Shown here one piece after another: positions 45,503 through 59,076 of a stretch of DNA of 64,000 nt. Origin of the DNA: Trichosphaerium sp. ATCC 40318 (Eukaryota; Discosea; Flabellinia; Trichosidae). The stretch spans positions 1-64,000 of the forward strand of contig JALMLS010000373.1 in the NCBI GenBank assembly GCA_038496445.1, in the 5' to 3' direction. The notes beneath the pieces are model-generated. The model was not told the DNA's origin. It saw only the letters and a list, made by a program, of their open reading frames with translations, and made no database searches. Within the stretch, counting starts at the first letter, position 1. Each line of letters opens with the position of its first letter. Made by a program: the position numbers and the translations under genes.

Positions 45503-48500
45503 TCATTGTACACATTCCTCATATGGTCTATAGTTTTCCTCATTTTCACAGAAGTGAGCCATAGAGCTTTTTGTAAAATGAACTTCAGCTTCCCATGATG
45601 AAAGAGATATAGCAGGTGCAATACCATCAGCAACATCAAAATCAGTAAATGCAACACCTAATAAACTCACATGAGTAACAAAACAAGAAAAAAAAACTCT
45701 TCCAAACACCAAAAAAAAAAAGTATCCTAGCGATAGTATCTACACATGTCGATAATGTATGACAGTTCTAGTAGTTCAAATCCGTCCCTGCCCACAGAAA
45801 TACCTCAAGTTTTATTTTACTCATAAAACCAGTATTTTAATGGGCGTGAGGGAGGTAAAAACGACGGTTTGAGCTGAAAAAAGTAGAAGTTTTTTTGACT
45901 CGCTCTTTCTTCGATTTTCTTCGTACCAAGACCTACGCCATTAATACCAAAAGACATTGTTTTGTTATCACAATCAACCCAAAACTGAATACAATCACCA
46001 GACTTCCATTTCGCACCTTCAAGAAAGTCAAAAAAACCCCAAATAAAACCAAATGTCACTAACTAAGTACGTACATTTTGTTGCATATTTTCTGGACTTG
46101 CCACCATGCCAAATTAACTGTCTGTTCAAATCAACAGCCCAACTCTTATCATCATCTCCTACACCAGTACCCCAGGCGGCATCTGGGTTGGCAGTGACAC
46201 CACGTCTAGCCCATCCTTGATGGAGTTAACAGAAATCAAAAAAACAAAAGAGAAAGAGTGACTCAACGCACCAATTTGAGATACTGCGCTTGAGAATATT
46301 ACAATCTCAAAATACCATTTACCACTCGTTACATAAACATTAGCAGCAGCTGTTGGAAAGTTTGCAGTTACAGATTTTAGTCTGTATCCGTCCGAGGATA
46401 TTGCCAAGTATTTTGTTAATGGAACCATGTAAAGACCTTCACGTCTAGCTTTTCCTGATGCAAAGTTTTAGAAAAAAATTACTTCCAGGTCCTCATCATG
46501 TTTTCTGTCCCAAAAATACAACATTATGGTTGATAGAATAAATACATTCATGAAAAAGAAAAAAGAAAAAAACAAGTACAGGGCAAAAAAAAAAAAAGGA
46601 ATATTTACCGCTAAGATGGTCATCAAGTGAATCAGACCAGAACTTATAAGTTGTACCAGTATCACTAAAGCTAAACCTTGCTATACCAGATGCTATTAAC
46701 AACAAAGACGTTTCTCAGTGTTCGAAATAAATGCAAAAAAACGTTTACGCACGTTGTTTCATCCTGCCAATACTGGCAGTGGTGATATTAGCAATCTTTC
46801 TCAAGATATCAATATGCTTCTCTCTTACGCTCTCCAACTCTGCTATATTATGTATCAAATATAGAGCTGCTAGTAAAGCATTTCTAGACTCATCACCCAT
46901 TTGCACAACAGCGCCTTTAAGCCACTTTAAAGCGCCATACTGAACAATTTTTTCAGCAGTATCAGCTTTAAAAACAGTTAAGTTAACCATCAAGACTTGC
47001 CTCTAAACGGCTATATATCGTACCAGAGAAGCAGAATGAGTGTATTAGACGAACGCACTCTATGTACTTTTCTTTTCCAGCATTCTCAACACTTTCTGCG
47101 ACCAACCGTTGCAAGTCATCTTTTTTTTTTGTTAGATAAGGAATGTTATGTTTGTGTTGAACTCTTTGAACTTACCTTGTTCTGAGAAGCTTGATATAAG
47201 GCTGAAAAGGTTTGTAATATAGTATCTAGAATTCTTTCTCTCTCCCATGGCAACATCCATAAACTTCTTAATGATCTTTGATCCATGGAATGTACTGAAG
47301 AAGTTTGCAGCAACACCTGAAAGAAAAAATTAAAAAACACCAAAGCTACAACCTATTATAATTATAACGTACTTTCACTCTTTAGTATTGTATTGGATAC
47401 TACTGACAAACAGCTGTCAACAAGTGCCTCCTTTGCAGCCATAGCTTCAACTATTTTATCGAAACCTCCTTTCTCTGCAAAAGCAGTAGCATTTTTTCCA
47501 GCTAAAAGGGTTTTTTTTAATTAACGAAGGAATGGTTTTACTCAAGTTTACTTACTCTCCAAGTAGTATTTGAGTAGATCACAGCAAGATCTCATAGCTG
47601 GAGCATGTTTCTCTTCTATAGCTTTATCCATGAATCTTAGTATAATATTCAAATCATCGCTGTCTTCAATCGCTGGAGGACGTTAGCTTACAGTTGAAAT
47701 TGGATTTTGTTTTCATTCGTTTAAGTTCTCTTGTCACTTACTCTCATGATGAAGAGCTAATCCTAGAGAAGCACGACCAAATATACGATACATAGATAAG
47801 ATTATCTATCACAAATGTTAAGTCTCAAAGGTGAAGCAGAATGAAAAAAAAAACCTATTCTAATAAACGTACCATAAACACTTCCTGAACTGAATCATTA
47901 TGGCGATCTATTGCATCCATGAAGCTTCTGAATAAACCCAAAGAGACCATCTTCATAATACGAACAAAGTTATTCTCAGCATGATCAATCTCAGCAATAG
48001 ATCTCAGCAGATTTGCAGCAGCAGCCTACACAATAACATGAGGAGAAAAATTTCAAAAAAAAAAAGAAGTTTAGCATACTGTTAGTTTTGGAGAACTCTC
48101 TGGAGACTTGAGGTAATTTAAACCGATACTACACATACTTAGCATACATATTTACGATACCAAATGTCATACAGGATAATATCGTATTTCTCAAACTCAT
48201 CAACAAGCTTTTGTACGTGTGATTCTTTACCCTGACGCCAAGATAGAACAAACGAATCTAGAAAAAAAAATGTTACAAAAAAAAAGAATATTTTGAGATT
48301 AAAATAACTAACATTGACGGAATAAGTTTGCTATGGTATTACAGTGACCAATAGTGATATCAGCATCTGTACTCTTCAGCTTTTTTGCCATAATATCGAC
48401 GACTAACAGTACATTAACATTAAAAGAAAATCTAGGAAACCCAAAATGGGTTTCTTCAAGTAGTTCAACATGGCAAGTTTCCATAACCCACCAAGTCCGT

Positions 48501-50555
48501 AGAAATACTTAACGTTGTGGACAGTGATAATTTTGATAGTTTCTTATTGTAAATATACGTTTTTATGGACTTGGTGGGTTAAGGAATGAAGTATGAATGA
48601 AACACGGCGGAATATATCTGTGTAGTAAACTAGCTTACCTTCCATGAGGAATAGTGCGTCATCATCATTAAGTGAGCCACCACTAGTAGGTGGTCGACTA
48701 CGAGGAGCATGGTGACAATTACCATTTACGTCAATAGACGAGTATTCCTTGTCTAGTCTAATTTTGCAAATCTGAGAAAATCGAGTAAGAATCTCACTTT
48801 TTTTCTGTTAGGCGTACCCTACTATTTGAAATTTTTACTGAAGCGTCTTTACCAACACGTATAGTGGCTATAAATAACATTAGAAAGTCATTGAGAGCAA
48901 GTGTACAATAAAGACCATAACAGTAATTTTTTTTCACATATCAAACAAAAAAAAAGCATACTATTTAAATCACCGCATAGCAATGCACGTGCTCCCTCAG
49001 CCACTTCAAGACTTCCTTCGGTGGTAGATTCATCGATTATATTTACTTTATATAAACCGCCTCCTTTTGCACGCCAAACTAAGTTTTCTTTTCCAACACA
49101 AAACTCTACATACTGTGAATAAAAAAAAAGGAATAGACACCAAACTATTTAAGGATTTCCTTTCCGTACCAGAGTTGAGCTTCATACGTGAGCTCTCACA
49201 ACCAACAATGTAAATAGCCTTATCTACTACAGTATGGGAAGGTTTAGGCTGGAACAAAGTTAGTATTGTCTTACTTTTATAGCAGTAGACATCAAAAAGA
49301 AATACAACATACAGGTTCTTCATTGTCTTCTTCATCATTTGATCCCTCAACACCTGCATTGGCGGCTGGATTTGCACGTAACATGTAAGCATAACGAGTC
49401 TGGGGCACCACCACTCTACCTGTGCTAGAGTGGACTCCTAAACAGTAAGTGTTAGAAACGCACACTGTCTTGCCCTTTTGCGTCTTAAAAAACGTACCTG
49501 CCAGCAATAAGATAAGGTCGCCGTCTTTGACATGCGCTTGAGCTTCCGAAATTGTAGCGAACACCTTAAAATAGGGATAAGAAAAGAAAACTCTTTGATT
49601 TCATGAAAAAAAAATCCAAAAAAAAACTTTTGAAAAGCCAATTGTTTCGTTCTTCTACTGTACCCTTTGCTTTCGCTTTGGTGTTCCTTCAGTAGATTTA
49701 AATTCTTCAAGACTTGTAGGTAAATCAACAGCCCAATTTGGAGGTGGTGTAGAAGGATAAACGACTACGAAGGTGCTCTAAAGGAAGTTTAAGAAAAAAC
49801 TGACAAAAAAAAAAGTAGGAGCGTACCAAAAGCCTGTACACTTGTTTTGATGTCCATGGTGTATCTAGCATGGCGCTGGATATGCCTTTTATCTTTGATA
49901 GTGCTAGAAATCTCATATACTCAAGTGAGAAAGGAGGAACAGGAATCGCTCTACCTATTTACGAAAAAAGTCAAAAGAAAAGTTGGACATGGAGCGTTAT
50001 CTGTGAATATTCGTTGTTGGTTGTCAGTTCAAGGAAAAGGAGTAATGGTTGATGTACATACCGAAGCGAAAGTGCGCGGCAGTAGGTTCTTCTGGTTCAG
50101 CTGGCATTTCAGGCTCTATGGCATAATATTTGATGTATTCTTCCAGTACAGGTTGCCTAGGTTTGTGGTTAACGCGGTAAGTGCCACAATGGCGCCATTG
50201 TTGATGCATGTCAAGAATTTGGTAAACATATCAAACAAGCCTTTAAATGATAGTGTAGGACTTCTTAGTCAGCTTTCGTTTGTACAATAAGGCAATTTAC
50301 ATCGTTTTTTTTTTGTTTGATGTTAAAAACTATTGGGTACACTCTTTTGGTGCGCGTTGGCGTTACGTACCACTGTTCTTCGGTGTCAGCAATGTCATTC
50401 CATTCTCTACAAACCAATAGTGCGGAATAAACGCCAGTACCATCTAAGAACGAAAAAACATGTATCTAGCGTTCAGGTAAGTGTACATTGTCTTTTCAAC
50501 AAGGTGTTACCAGTAATTCCAAAGGTAAGTCGTCAAAATAAGGATAAGCTTCCAT
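45503..50555 (-). CDS. Multidomain F-box protein with beta-helix-like, armadillo-like and SPRY regions
   Basis: A chain of many short exons runs from MEAYPYFDDLPLELL (50555) to the stop after NYRPYEECVQ (45503). The N-terminus is F-box-like (DDLPLELL ... GVYSALLVCREWNDIADTEEQW); one junction inside it is unresolved. Next is a region resembling the parallel beta-helix of FBXO11-type proteins (VFATISEAQAHVKDGDLILL, then GLYKVNIIDESTTEGSLEV). The middle (about 48650-46750) is helical, with ARM/HEAT-like stretches such as LKWLKGAVVQMGDESRNALL. The C-terminal part is a SPRY domain (VTSGKWYFEIVIFSS, WKSGDCIQFWVDCDNKTMSF, IAPAISLSSWEAEVHF). Such a protein could be an SCF receptor with two substrate-recognition modules. 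It is possible that two adjacent genes were merged; frame continuity argues for one. Confidence 0.6.
48483..48584. repeat. Small inverted-repeat element inside an intron (MITE-like)
   Basis: TAACCCACCAAGTCC at 48484-48498 is the exact reverse complement of 48567-48581, separated by 68 nt. Extending with mismatches gives arms of about 26 nt. It lies in a long intron of the F-box/SPRY gene. A GAAACCC-AAAAT-GGGTTTC hairpin lies just before it (about 48436-48453). I could not find a clear target duplication. Confidence 0.55.
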
Positions 50556-50700
50556 TTTGGAACGGTTACAGCAAGTTGTCAACCTAAGAAATTCACAACT
50601 TCAAACAGGCTTAAGTGTTCCCAATTTTCTTAAGCCACACTAGCGCTATTACGTAATTTCTGTAAATAATAGGGACTGTGGCTATTCAATAGTACTTTAT
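50556..50700. other. Short spacer between two minus-strand genes
   Basis: It separates the start of the F-box/SPRY gene from the stop of the methyltransferase gene, so it acts as promoter for the former and 3' UTR for the latter. Nothing further is seen. Confidence 0.4.
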
Positions 50701-52124
50701 TTATTCTTTAGGGACCAATTTTGGCGTTCTGAACTTTGCACGAATCCAAACACGATACATTTTAAGTTTTCTTTTTCTGTTAAGCAACAACCGCGTATCA
50801 AAGCGTAATTGCTCCTCTGTTGTAAATCCTGCACTTGTAAACAACTTCTTCGCGTCATCTTTAAAACTGTTAGAACAACAGAAAGTTATCACTTGTCAAA
50901 AAAGGAGTACCCAAGGCAAAGTAATATGTGAATGTTCCATCACCTCTGACATATGCGTTTTCTCCCATTTTTGAGTCTTTACGCTTTATAAACCTCATCT
51001 GTGTCAAATCATATAAACCATAGTCCTTTAATATAATCAAGCCGCCAGGCTTAAGCACCTGTCGAGCAAAAGTTAAGCAAGACAAGTCAAACTAGATTTT
51101 TTGTAAAACCTTGTTAAGTTTCTCCAAAACGGATTTCATCTTGTCTGGCGGAATGGCTGATAGCGCAAAGATGAGTGTTATTATATCTACAGAGTGAGGT
51201 TTTACAATATCTTCTGGTATTTCTTGTGTCACTATATCACAGACAAAGGCTTTGCAGCGCTTCGTGTCGTAGTTTTCATTTTTCTAGAACAAAAACTTAG
51301 TTGAATTGTTTTCATTTTGGTTTCATTAGGAAGATACATGAATCCCAATACGTACGTGTATGATATCAATAGCACTCTCTGAACAATCCATAGCGTAAAA
51401 AAACTTTTCAGGATTTGCTTCTACAAGAGGAAATAGTGAGTTTCCAACACCACAACCAACTTCCATAACAACTGGCTATTAATCTAGTCAACACACTGAT
51501 ACGTATTGAGACGTACTTTAGATGTAGAACTTATACTCCCTTCTGTTAGCTCAGGAAATTCAGCTCTAAAGTAAAATATCAGAGCGCTTTGTGAGAGGTG
51601 GGGTAGTGGTACGTTAAGTAATTTCTGTTCTTGAAAAAATTATTCTTGTTGTGCTCATAAAACCATTCCCAGTTTGCTGCTTGTTTATCGAGTAATACTT
51701 TCTTTGCGTCACCTTCTACTATGCGTTGTTCGGCGTCTATTGATGCCTTTTTTACGTCATAAAATGAGAAGAGAGGTAAGAAAAAATCACACCAACCTGA
51801 GCGTATTTTATGCGTGCTTCCTCCCAATCTACGTTAGCCCACGACTTTGTAGTGTCAACAGGGGCCTTTGCAGCTTCTTGAGGAGCTCTAAAGAACCGTA
51901 ACTATATCACTGGCAGTAGCTATAATACTACACACGTCTCGCTGTAGGCGGAATGAGCATCTATCCACTCTTTGCCCTCGTCTGCTTTTTTCCAAGCCTA
52001 TTTTTTTATTAACTTTTGTCACGTGCCAAGTGTGGTTACCTGAGCAGTTTTTGAATCTTGGTGTGGCGCTCTTGTATAGTTTTAGCATCACTACGAAGAA
52101 GTTGTAGTACCTGTTGTTGGCCAT
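50701..52124 (-). CDS. METTL2: tRNA N3-methylcytidine methyltransferase, METTL2/METTL8 type
   Basis: About eight exons run from MANNR (52124) to the stop after TPKLVPKE (50701). The family's N-terminal signature is there: WEWFYEHNKNNFFKNRNYL followed by EFPELTEG. The class I methyltransferase fold then follows: VVMEVGCGVGNSLFPLVE (SAM-binding motif I), FFYAMDCSESAIDII, FVCDIVTQEIP, VDIITLIFALSAIPPDKM, NKVLKPGGLIILKDYGLYDL, and RGDGTFTYYF near the end. Enzymes of this group methylate C32 in the anticodon loop of Thr, Ser or Arg tRNAs with S-adenosylmethionine. METTL2 and METTL6 cannot be told apart with certainty. The ATG lies four bases after an ACTAG that could be a leader splice acceptor. 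Confidence 0.9.
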
Positions 52125-52564
52125 AATGCTAGTTTGCCTTTCTGTTCGTATAACGAGCTGTCTAATCGATTTTGAGTATTGAGAATGCGTGCAAAAGCGA
52201 TGAATGCGTGATAATGCTGAATTTGTAACAATTTTGCGACAAAAGGTTATAGGTATAAAGTGTTGTTATCATTACGTTGTTTATGGGTAGTTTAAACAAG
52301 AAATGTTTTTGTTAAGTATGAAAAACAAGTATAGTAACAAATTACGCGTTTTTGCGCTCCAAGTAGAGGATGGAAAAGCAAATTGACGACTTTAAGAATA
52401 TTTCTTGTACTACTTATTATAAAAGGTTGTAACTCTTACCTGTGCAACGGGCGGTGGCGATCAAGTATGCTCAGACTATAATGGACTGTAGTTCTAAACA
52501 TTTTTCTCACATTTAGACATTTAACGACTATTGTAAACGGCCGTCGGCGCCAAGCGTAACCAAT
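52125..52564. promoter_or_regulatory. Divergent promoter region between METTL2-type gene and MOT1
   Basis: About 440 bp lie between two divergent start codons. The sequence is moderately AT-rich with no clear open frame. A GACTATAATGGACTGTAGTC near-palindrome is at about 52473-52492. Core promoter motifs of this organism are unknown to me. Confidence 0.4.
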
Positions 52565-55500
52565 ATGGCAGAGGTAAAACTAAAACGTTTAATTCATTTA
52601 CTTGGCGGTACGTTTGTAATAATGACACAACAGACGTTATTTATCTTTTCTAGATAATAAAACTGGTTTGGGGTTAAAAAAAGCTGCGATTAACGAGTTA
52701 GAACGTTATACGGCTAATACCCCAGAAAAAGCGCCTGCAGTGCTTAAGCAGGTATGATTATTCATGTGGGCTGTCATTCAGCTAACGTTTTAGCTTTGTG
52801 ATAAACTGTATTCTGAAAAATGGGATGAAAGAGTATTATGCGCAGAAGCAACCGCTAAAGTAGCAAAAGCGCTTCCAGAATTTACCCAAACGCCACCACT
52901 ACCGAACAAAGCGCTTACACTAGCTAATGTAGATATTGACAACATAATAAGCTCTGGAGTAGTACTTCTGGGATCAGCGGGTGAAGTACGTGTCAGTTGT
53001 AAATGTCATTGATTAAAAGGTCATGACACTTTTATAAGGAGTTCCAAAGAGGCGGCCATGAATCATTCCAAATGGAGAGAAAACGCATTCTACAACTCCT
53101 TGGTATAGGTGGCGAGTATGCCCCAGCTGATATGATCCAAGATTCGGATGTAGCAGCAGCACCACAGGCCTTGTACGCTTGTTTCAATTAAAGTGAAATT
53201 TCTTACTATTTTCATGTTTACAGCCAGATGGATGACATTTCGATAAAAATAGCGGATTTACAAAAGCAACTATTGAGTGATGATGTGAGCGCACGGAAGA
53301 AGAACCAAGCCAAGCGTCAGCTCAAGAAACTGGAGAAGAAACAAAAAAACTCGTACGAAAAAACATCCTGTCAACTTTTTTTTTCTAAAGTTATATTTAA
53401 CTTAGTCCAACTATTACAATGACTCCTTCTCCCTCCACATCTACAAAAACTACCTCAATAGATATGCTGTACCATTGTTTATACTCTTTCCTTCTTGAGT
53501 ACGCTTATAGCTCTTGAAGCATCTACTGACGAAGCAAACTTTAGTTGTAGCTGGCAAGCTAGGCATGGTGGTGTTACAGCTATTTTACATGTTGTGAACA
53601 CTTTTATTAAGTCTGCTGGAACCTCACATACATCTGAAATGGAGACTTTCTTTGAAGATCTTGCTTGTAGAGTTATAGTAATCCTTGGTATTGATCAGTT
53701 CGTAGATTACGTCTCAGGTAAGCAATGGTTTCTTGGTTATTTTTTTAACTTATTGTCATTTATAAAGATCGTGTTGTTGCTCCAGTTCGTGAAGTAGCTT
53801 GTCAAGTACTTGGCGTTATTGTTGGCCATTTAAGCAAAGAGAAATGTGGTTTGTTAATATGTACCTTAAACCAAATGATGAACAAATGTTATGATTGGAA
53901 CACACGTTATTCTGCTATTGTATCTGTAACTACTATTCTTGCAAGGTTTGTGACACAAGAATCTGTAGATACATCATCATGGTGTGTTGACATACACAGT
54001 ATCGTTACAACAGGAGTTAATGATCCTTCCGAGGACGTCAGAAGAGCAGCATTTGATTGTTTGTCTGTTTATAGAAAATACATGAAGAAATCAGAATCAA
54101 ACGAGAAACTTGACGTTTATGCTCCATACAAGACTATTATGAATCAATTATCACAAAACCTAAGCGATGAATTGGATATTTCATCGATATCAAGGATAAA
54201 CGCTATTCTTGACTTGGTTTGGAATGAAGAATCAATTCATTGCCAGATACACCTTAATATGGACTTTGAAAAGGTCTTGGATACGTTAAAGCATATATTT
54301 AATTCTAGTACACGTCAGGACTTACGTACAAAGGCTTTACGGTACCCACGTTTTGAGTTTTGTTCTAAATTTAACATTTGCTGACTTTTTTTGTTTAGTG
54401 CTGCGATTGAGGTGATCCTCGCACATGCGCAATGTGAGAAAGAGTTGACACAGAGTAAAGCTATTCAATCTATACTGACAGAATGTTTACCAGAGGCAAT
54501 CTTCTTTGACGATGAACATTCTGAAAGCATCAATACAATAATAGCAACGCTTCTTCCTAAGCTTGTATCTTCGCTTACCGTATCTGTTGGCAAGGCTTTT
54601 CAAAACATTCAAAATCATGTCTCAGGATTAGAGTATAATTGGTGGAAGAATGAAAAGAGTAGTAGACAAGTGGTACGTACTGGAATAAACAAGAAAAAAA
54701 CAAGAAAAGTTTATTGTGGAGTTTTCTTCGTTCTTTCATCTTGGTTGTTCTTCCAGTGTATTTTTCTTATTTCAATGACATGTAAACGTTTTAACGTAGT
54801 CTTTTTTTAGGTACAGAGTGCCTCAGTATTGAGTTTTCTAATGTATGCTTCAAACTTCCATCAAGGTAATCCAATAATGTATGCATTGGTACATCAAAAG
54901 AAATCTGTAATGCTTCATGTGGTAGTTCTAACTATTGGTCTTCTTTCGCGTGACATATCATCACCTGGACATATTTTACAGAGACATGAAACTATAAAGG
55001 TAATCGTTGATGTACTAGTGAATACAAAGAAAGAAGAAAATGACTCTATTCTTGGGCTGTTGTGTTCAACTACTTTAAAGACTATTAACGCAACAAATTG
55101 TGATGATATTAAAGACATATGTTGTGTATACGAGAGGGTATCCGGTATACATATAAGAGAGTATATAGCAAGATGCATTTCTCTTATTATTAGCAAGAAT
55201 GAATCAGTTGATTTTTCATCTCAACTTCTTCATCATCGGTTTTTTTTAGCTGAAAATGAAGTAAACAGAAAAAAGCGAAAACGGACAGAGGATTCTTCTA
55301 CCATTGATGCAGAGGCGTTAGTAGTTACTAAATCAAAACGTGGACGTAAGAAGAAGAATCTGGAGACATCTGGCGGTGATTTCATTGATGTTGATCCATC
55401 TATCAATGGCATTGCTTTCGGTGGAAATGACGTTCTTGTTAAAGCGTTTAATGAATTACCTCAAGTCAGTAAACCCTCCGCACATTTATTGGCTAGAGTA

Positions 55501-58500
55501 CTTTGTTCTGATCTCTCTGGGAGTTTATTTTCTCGTTTACAAGGACTAAGAAAATCTATAGACGATGAGCTCTCAGGTACGGAGTGTCGGAGGATACTTA
55601 GTTTTAACTAAAATTTGGTAGAAAACGATGTAGGCACTAAACAGAGTGACTGCATTAGAATGGTTGATTGTTTGTCTTCGTACCTTCCTACTGAACTAAT
55701 TGATGTGGTACGAATGAGATAGTCGTTTTTAGTAGCGATGTAACTAATTGGTTTTACAGCTAGCCGGGTGGTTTGAAAAATTGTTGACAATTTTTGAAAG
55801 AACGCAAAGTGTTGATAATGCTTCTATTCTTATAACAGCTCTATGCTCTTCAATTAGAGTACTTGATAAAAGATACACTCATGAGTTTGTGATAAAGATT
55901 GTTAATCAGCTAAACGACCCTGATGATGACAAGCGATATCTCGCCTTAGTTGCCTCAAACGGTACGTTTTGTTTTATCACGTTTTTTTTCTTACTTCTTT
56001 CCTAAACGCTCTATAGCTATTGTTAGTAATCCTGAACTACTCGTCTATCATGTTGCGTTTTGCAGACCTGTTATTAAGTGTATGACTTCAACGGCCGAAC
56101 GAATACGTAATCTGGGTGGCACCACTGCTTCAAGTATCTTCCAGTCTCTTGTAATTCAAGTACGCTTCCAAATTGTTTTCATACTCAGCTCTAACATCTT
56201 CATTCTTCTTAGAATGATCTTAACAATGCCAGCGCTTCTTCAATACCTGGAGAGCTTCTTGACATTATTGAAGGAGAAAGACAGTTTGCTAATATGCTAT
56301 TAAACGGCGATAAAGCAGTGACACCAATTGACCTTAGCTCTATTAAGATAAAGCACAACCTTCGACCTTATCAACTTCAAGGAATTTACTGGTTAGGTTT
56401 CTTGCACAGTGCCGGATTAAATGGTATACTAGCAGATGATATGGGTTTAGGAAAGACTATACAATCTCTTGCTATAATGGCGTACAGTCACATGAACTCA
56501 CAAGCAAACAAACTATCATTAATTGTCGCACCAACAACTTTACTTCTTCATTGGCGTGATGAGATTCAAGAGTTTGTAAAGCACCCTGAAATGCTTCCTT
56601 TTGTCTACAGTGGTACTGTATCTCAGCGTAAGAATATATTAAAAGAAGCTATGGATTGTGAAGGACAACCAGGGATCATTATTACCTCGTATTCGATTTT
56701 GAGGAACGATATAGATTTATTAAAGGATGTACCTTTTAACTACTTTATACTCGATGAAGGACATGTTATAAAAAATCCAAAAACACAGATATCAATGGCA
56801 GTAAAACGTATAAATGCTAGACATAGGCTTGTACTCACCGGTACACCTGTCCAGAATAAGACAAGCGAACTTTGGTCAATCTTTGATTTTCTATTGCCCG
56901 GATTACTTGGGAACCAATCCCACTTTAACAAGGTGTATACAACGCCTATTGGTAAGATGAAGTCATCTACTGTATCAAGCAAAGACCTTTCACATGGTGA
57001 GGAGCTTCTTAGACGTCTTCATGGAGTTGTATTACCATTTATTTTACGAAGAGAAAAAGATCAAGTTCTTAAAGATTTACCTCCTAAGATTATTCAAGAT
57101 ATTTACACTGAACCGTCTCCTTTACAGGTATGTTACTTTTGTTCTAAACCAGTCTACTTCAATATTATAGCCATCCAACTAAGTATTTCGTTTTAGGAGT
57201 ACCTTATGAGGAAGTTTAGTACAGGCGCTCAGAAGATAAAGGAAGAAATGCTTCAATCTTCATCTGTCACAGGAAAAACACATGTTTTTGAAGCGATGAG
57301 ATATTTACTCAAACTGTCAACGCACCCTGGACTCGTCTTAACACCTGATCATCCACAGTTCATGTTAACACTCAAAGAAACAAATATAACACCAGCAAAC
57401 CTATTTTCGGACCTAATACATGCACCTAAACTCATGGTGTTAAAGCAACTTCTGAAAGATGCTAGAATATCTGAAGTTGAAGAAGATGAAGAAACTATCT
57501 CAACTCAACAACCTCACAAGGCTTTAATATTTATGCAACTTAGTATGACTGCTGATATTGTTGAGCAGTTATTCTTTAAGTTACATCTACCAAATGTATC
57601 ATATAGAAGGATTGATGGTAGTGTTCCTATGGATAAGAGACATGAAATTGTTAAATCTTTTAATAATGATGAAAGTATTCGTGTTCTTCTATTAACAACT
57701 AAAGTTGGATCACTTGGGCTTAATCTAACAGCTGCTGATACTGTTATTTTCTTGGGTACGCTTTACTTCTGGTTTTATTTCTTTTCTACAAGCTCCACAT
57801 TTTCCACAAATAGGGTGTCACTACAACCAAGTTGTTAACTTTCACTACCAAAGTAGCAAAAAAAAAACCCAAACAATTCTTGCGCCACCTGTTTGTGAAC
57901 AGTTACATCCAGCAAAGATAATCCTTTGACCTCTTTTTTGTTTCTAACATCTTTTGGAAAACTATTTATTCGTCCTTACTGACTTGTTGGGGTTTTTAGA
58001 ACATGATTGGAATCCAATGAACGATTTACAAGCGATGGATAGAGCACATAGACTTGGCCAAAAACGACAAGTTTTTGTTTACAGAATAATCACAAACAGA
58101 TCAATAGAACACAATCTAATGAGGTAATAATGCCGTTTCAACAATAGTAATGTTAAACAACTGGATTGTCACAACTCCAGCCAGCTGAAGCTGTGTCACA
58201 AGTCGAAACTTGCTAATGACTGAGCAACTTCAAACCCGAACTATTTCTTTATCAATTCAAAGTCAACTTAACATTATTAACACTGAACTTTCTTCAACGA
58301 ATTTACACAAACATTTATTGAGCTCTTTTGCAATCATACGCAATCAATAATAGTCACTTGATGCTTATCTTTATTACTAGGCTTCAGAAATTCAAGAAAA
58401 AAGTTGCAAATGCTGTTGTTAATGCTGATAACAAATCAGTTGATTCTATTGATACAAGCGCTCTTTTAGAACTTCTTGACGCATCAACAACAGTTTCTAC

Positions 58501-58639
58501 TATATCTCCTAGTACTAAAAAAGACAGTAAATCTAAGGATGGACTAAGCGGTATGCTTAAAGAACTAGATCACTTGTGGGACGATAAGTCTGATCAAGTA
58601 CAACTTGATACATTTATGAAGTTACTTCAAGAAGATTGA
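52565..58639 (+). CDS. MOT1: MOT1 / BTAF1, SWI2/SNF2-family TBP-displacing ATPase
   Basis: This is a large gene of more than 15 exons. The start [14 protein letters not shown] (52565) and following [29 protein letters not shown] match the HEAT-repeat N-terminus of Mot1/BTAF1, which grips TBP. The helical middle covers about 53200-56250. The ATPase core has [27 protein letters not shown] (Walker A), [13 protein letters not shown] (Walker B), [50 protein letters not shown] and [15 protein letters not shown]. The DEGH box, rather than DEAH, is typical of Mot1. The C-terminus ([20 protein letters not shown]) also fits, with TGA at 58637. Mot1 removes TBP from DNA using ATP. The two introns near 57756-58000 and 58122-58380 are about 250 nt, much longer than the others. 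Confidence 0.95.
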
Positions 58640-59076
58640 AATACGGCACTGCCGATTTAATGAGAATGTAGCATACGTGAAATAAACATTTACAAAAAAA
58701 CTAAGAAAAAACAAAGAAACCAATGCCTCTAACCTGTACAGGGAGAAAAATATCCAAACGTCAAATATTTCTGTTTATGACTGACACGGGGAAGCCTGTG
58801 TCTATCCGTAAACGCATCACAACGTACTAATATGAAGTTCCAACATTGAGACACGTGACTTGTAATAGTATGTTGGTCAATACCTCCGTGACTCGTACTA
58901 AGGTGGTTGTATCATGGTATAGCCTTTTCTTATTCATTACAGACTCACACCTCACAATGTTCCGTATTGACCTGTGTCAAACCAACATTAGTGAGTTTAC
59001 AAATCTACAATTGTTTGACTTACGCCCAAAAGATGTTACAACGTGCGTGTACCTAAAGAAAATGAGATTATAACTG
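58640..59076. other. Intergenic region between MOT1 and the MORN-variant gene
   Basis: It contains the MOT1 3' end and the promoter of the next gene. A short frame (MFRIDLCQTNISEFTNLQL, about 58957-59070) might be an upstream exon or nothing; no evidence decides it. Confidence 0.35.
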
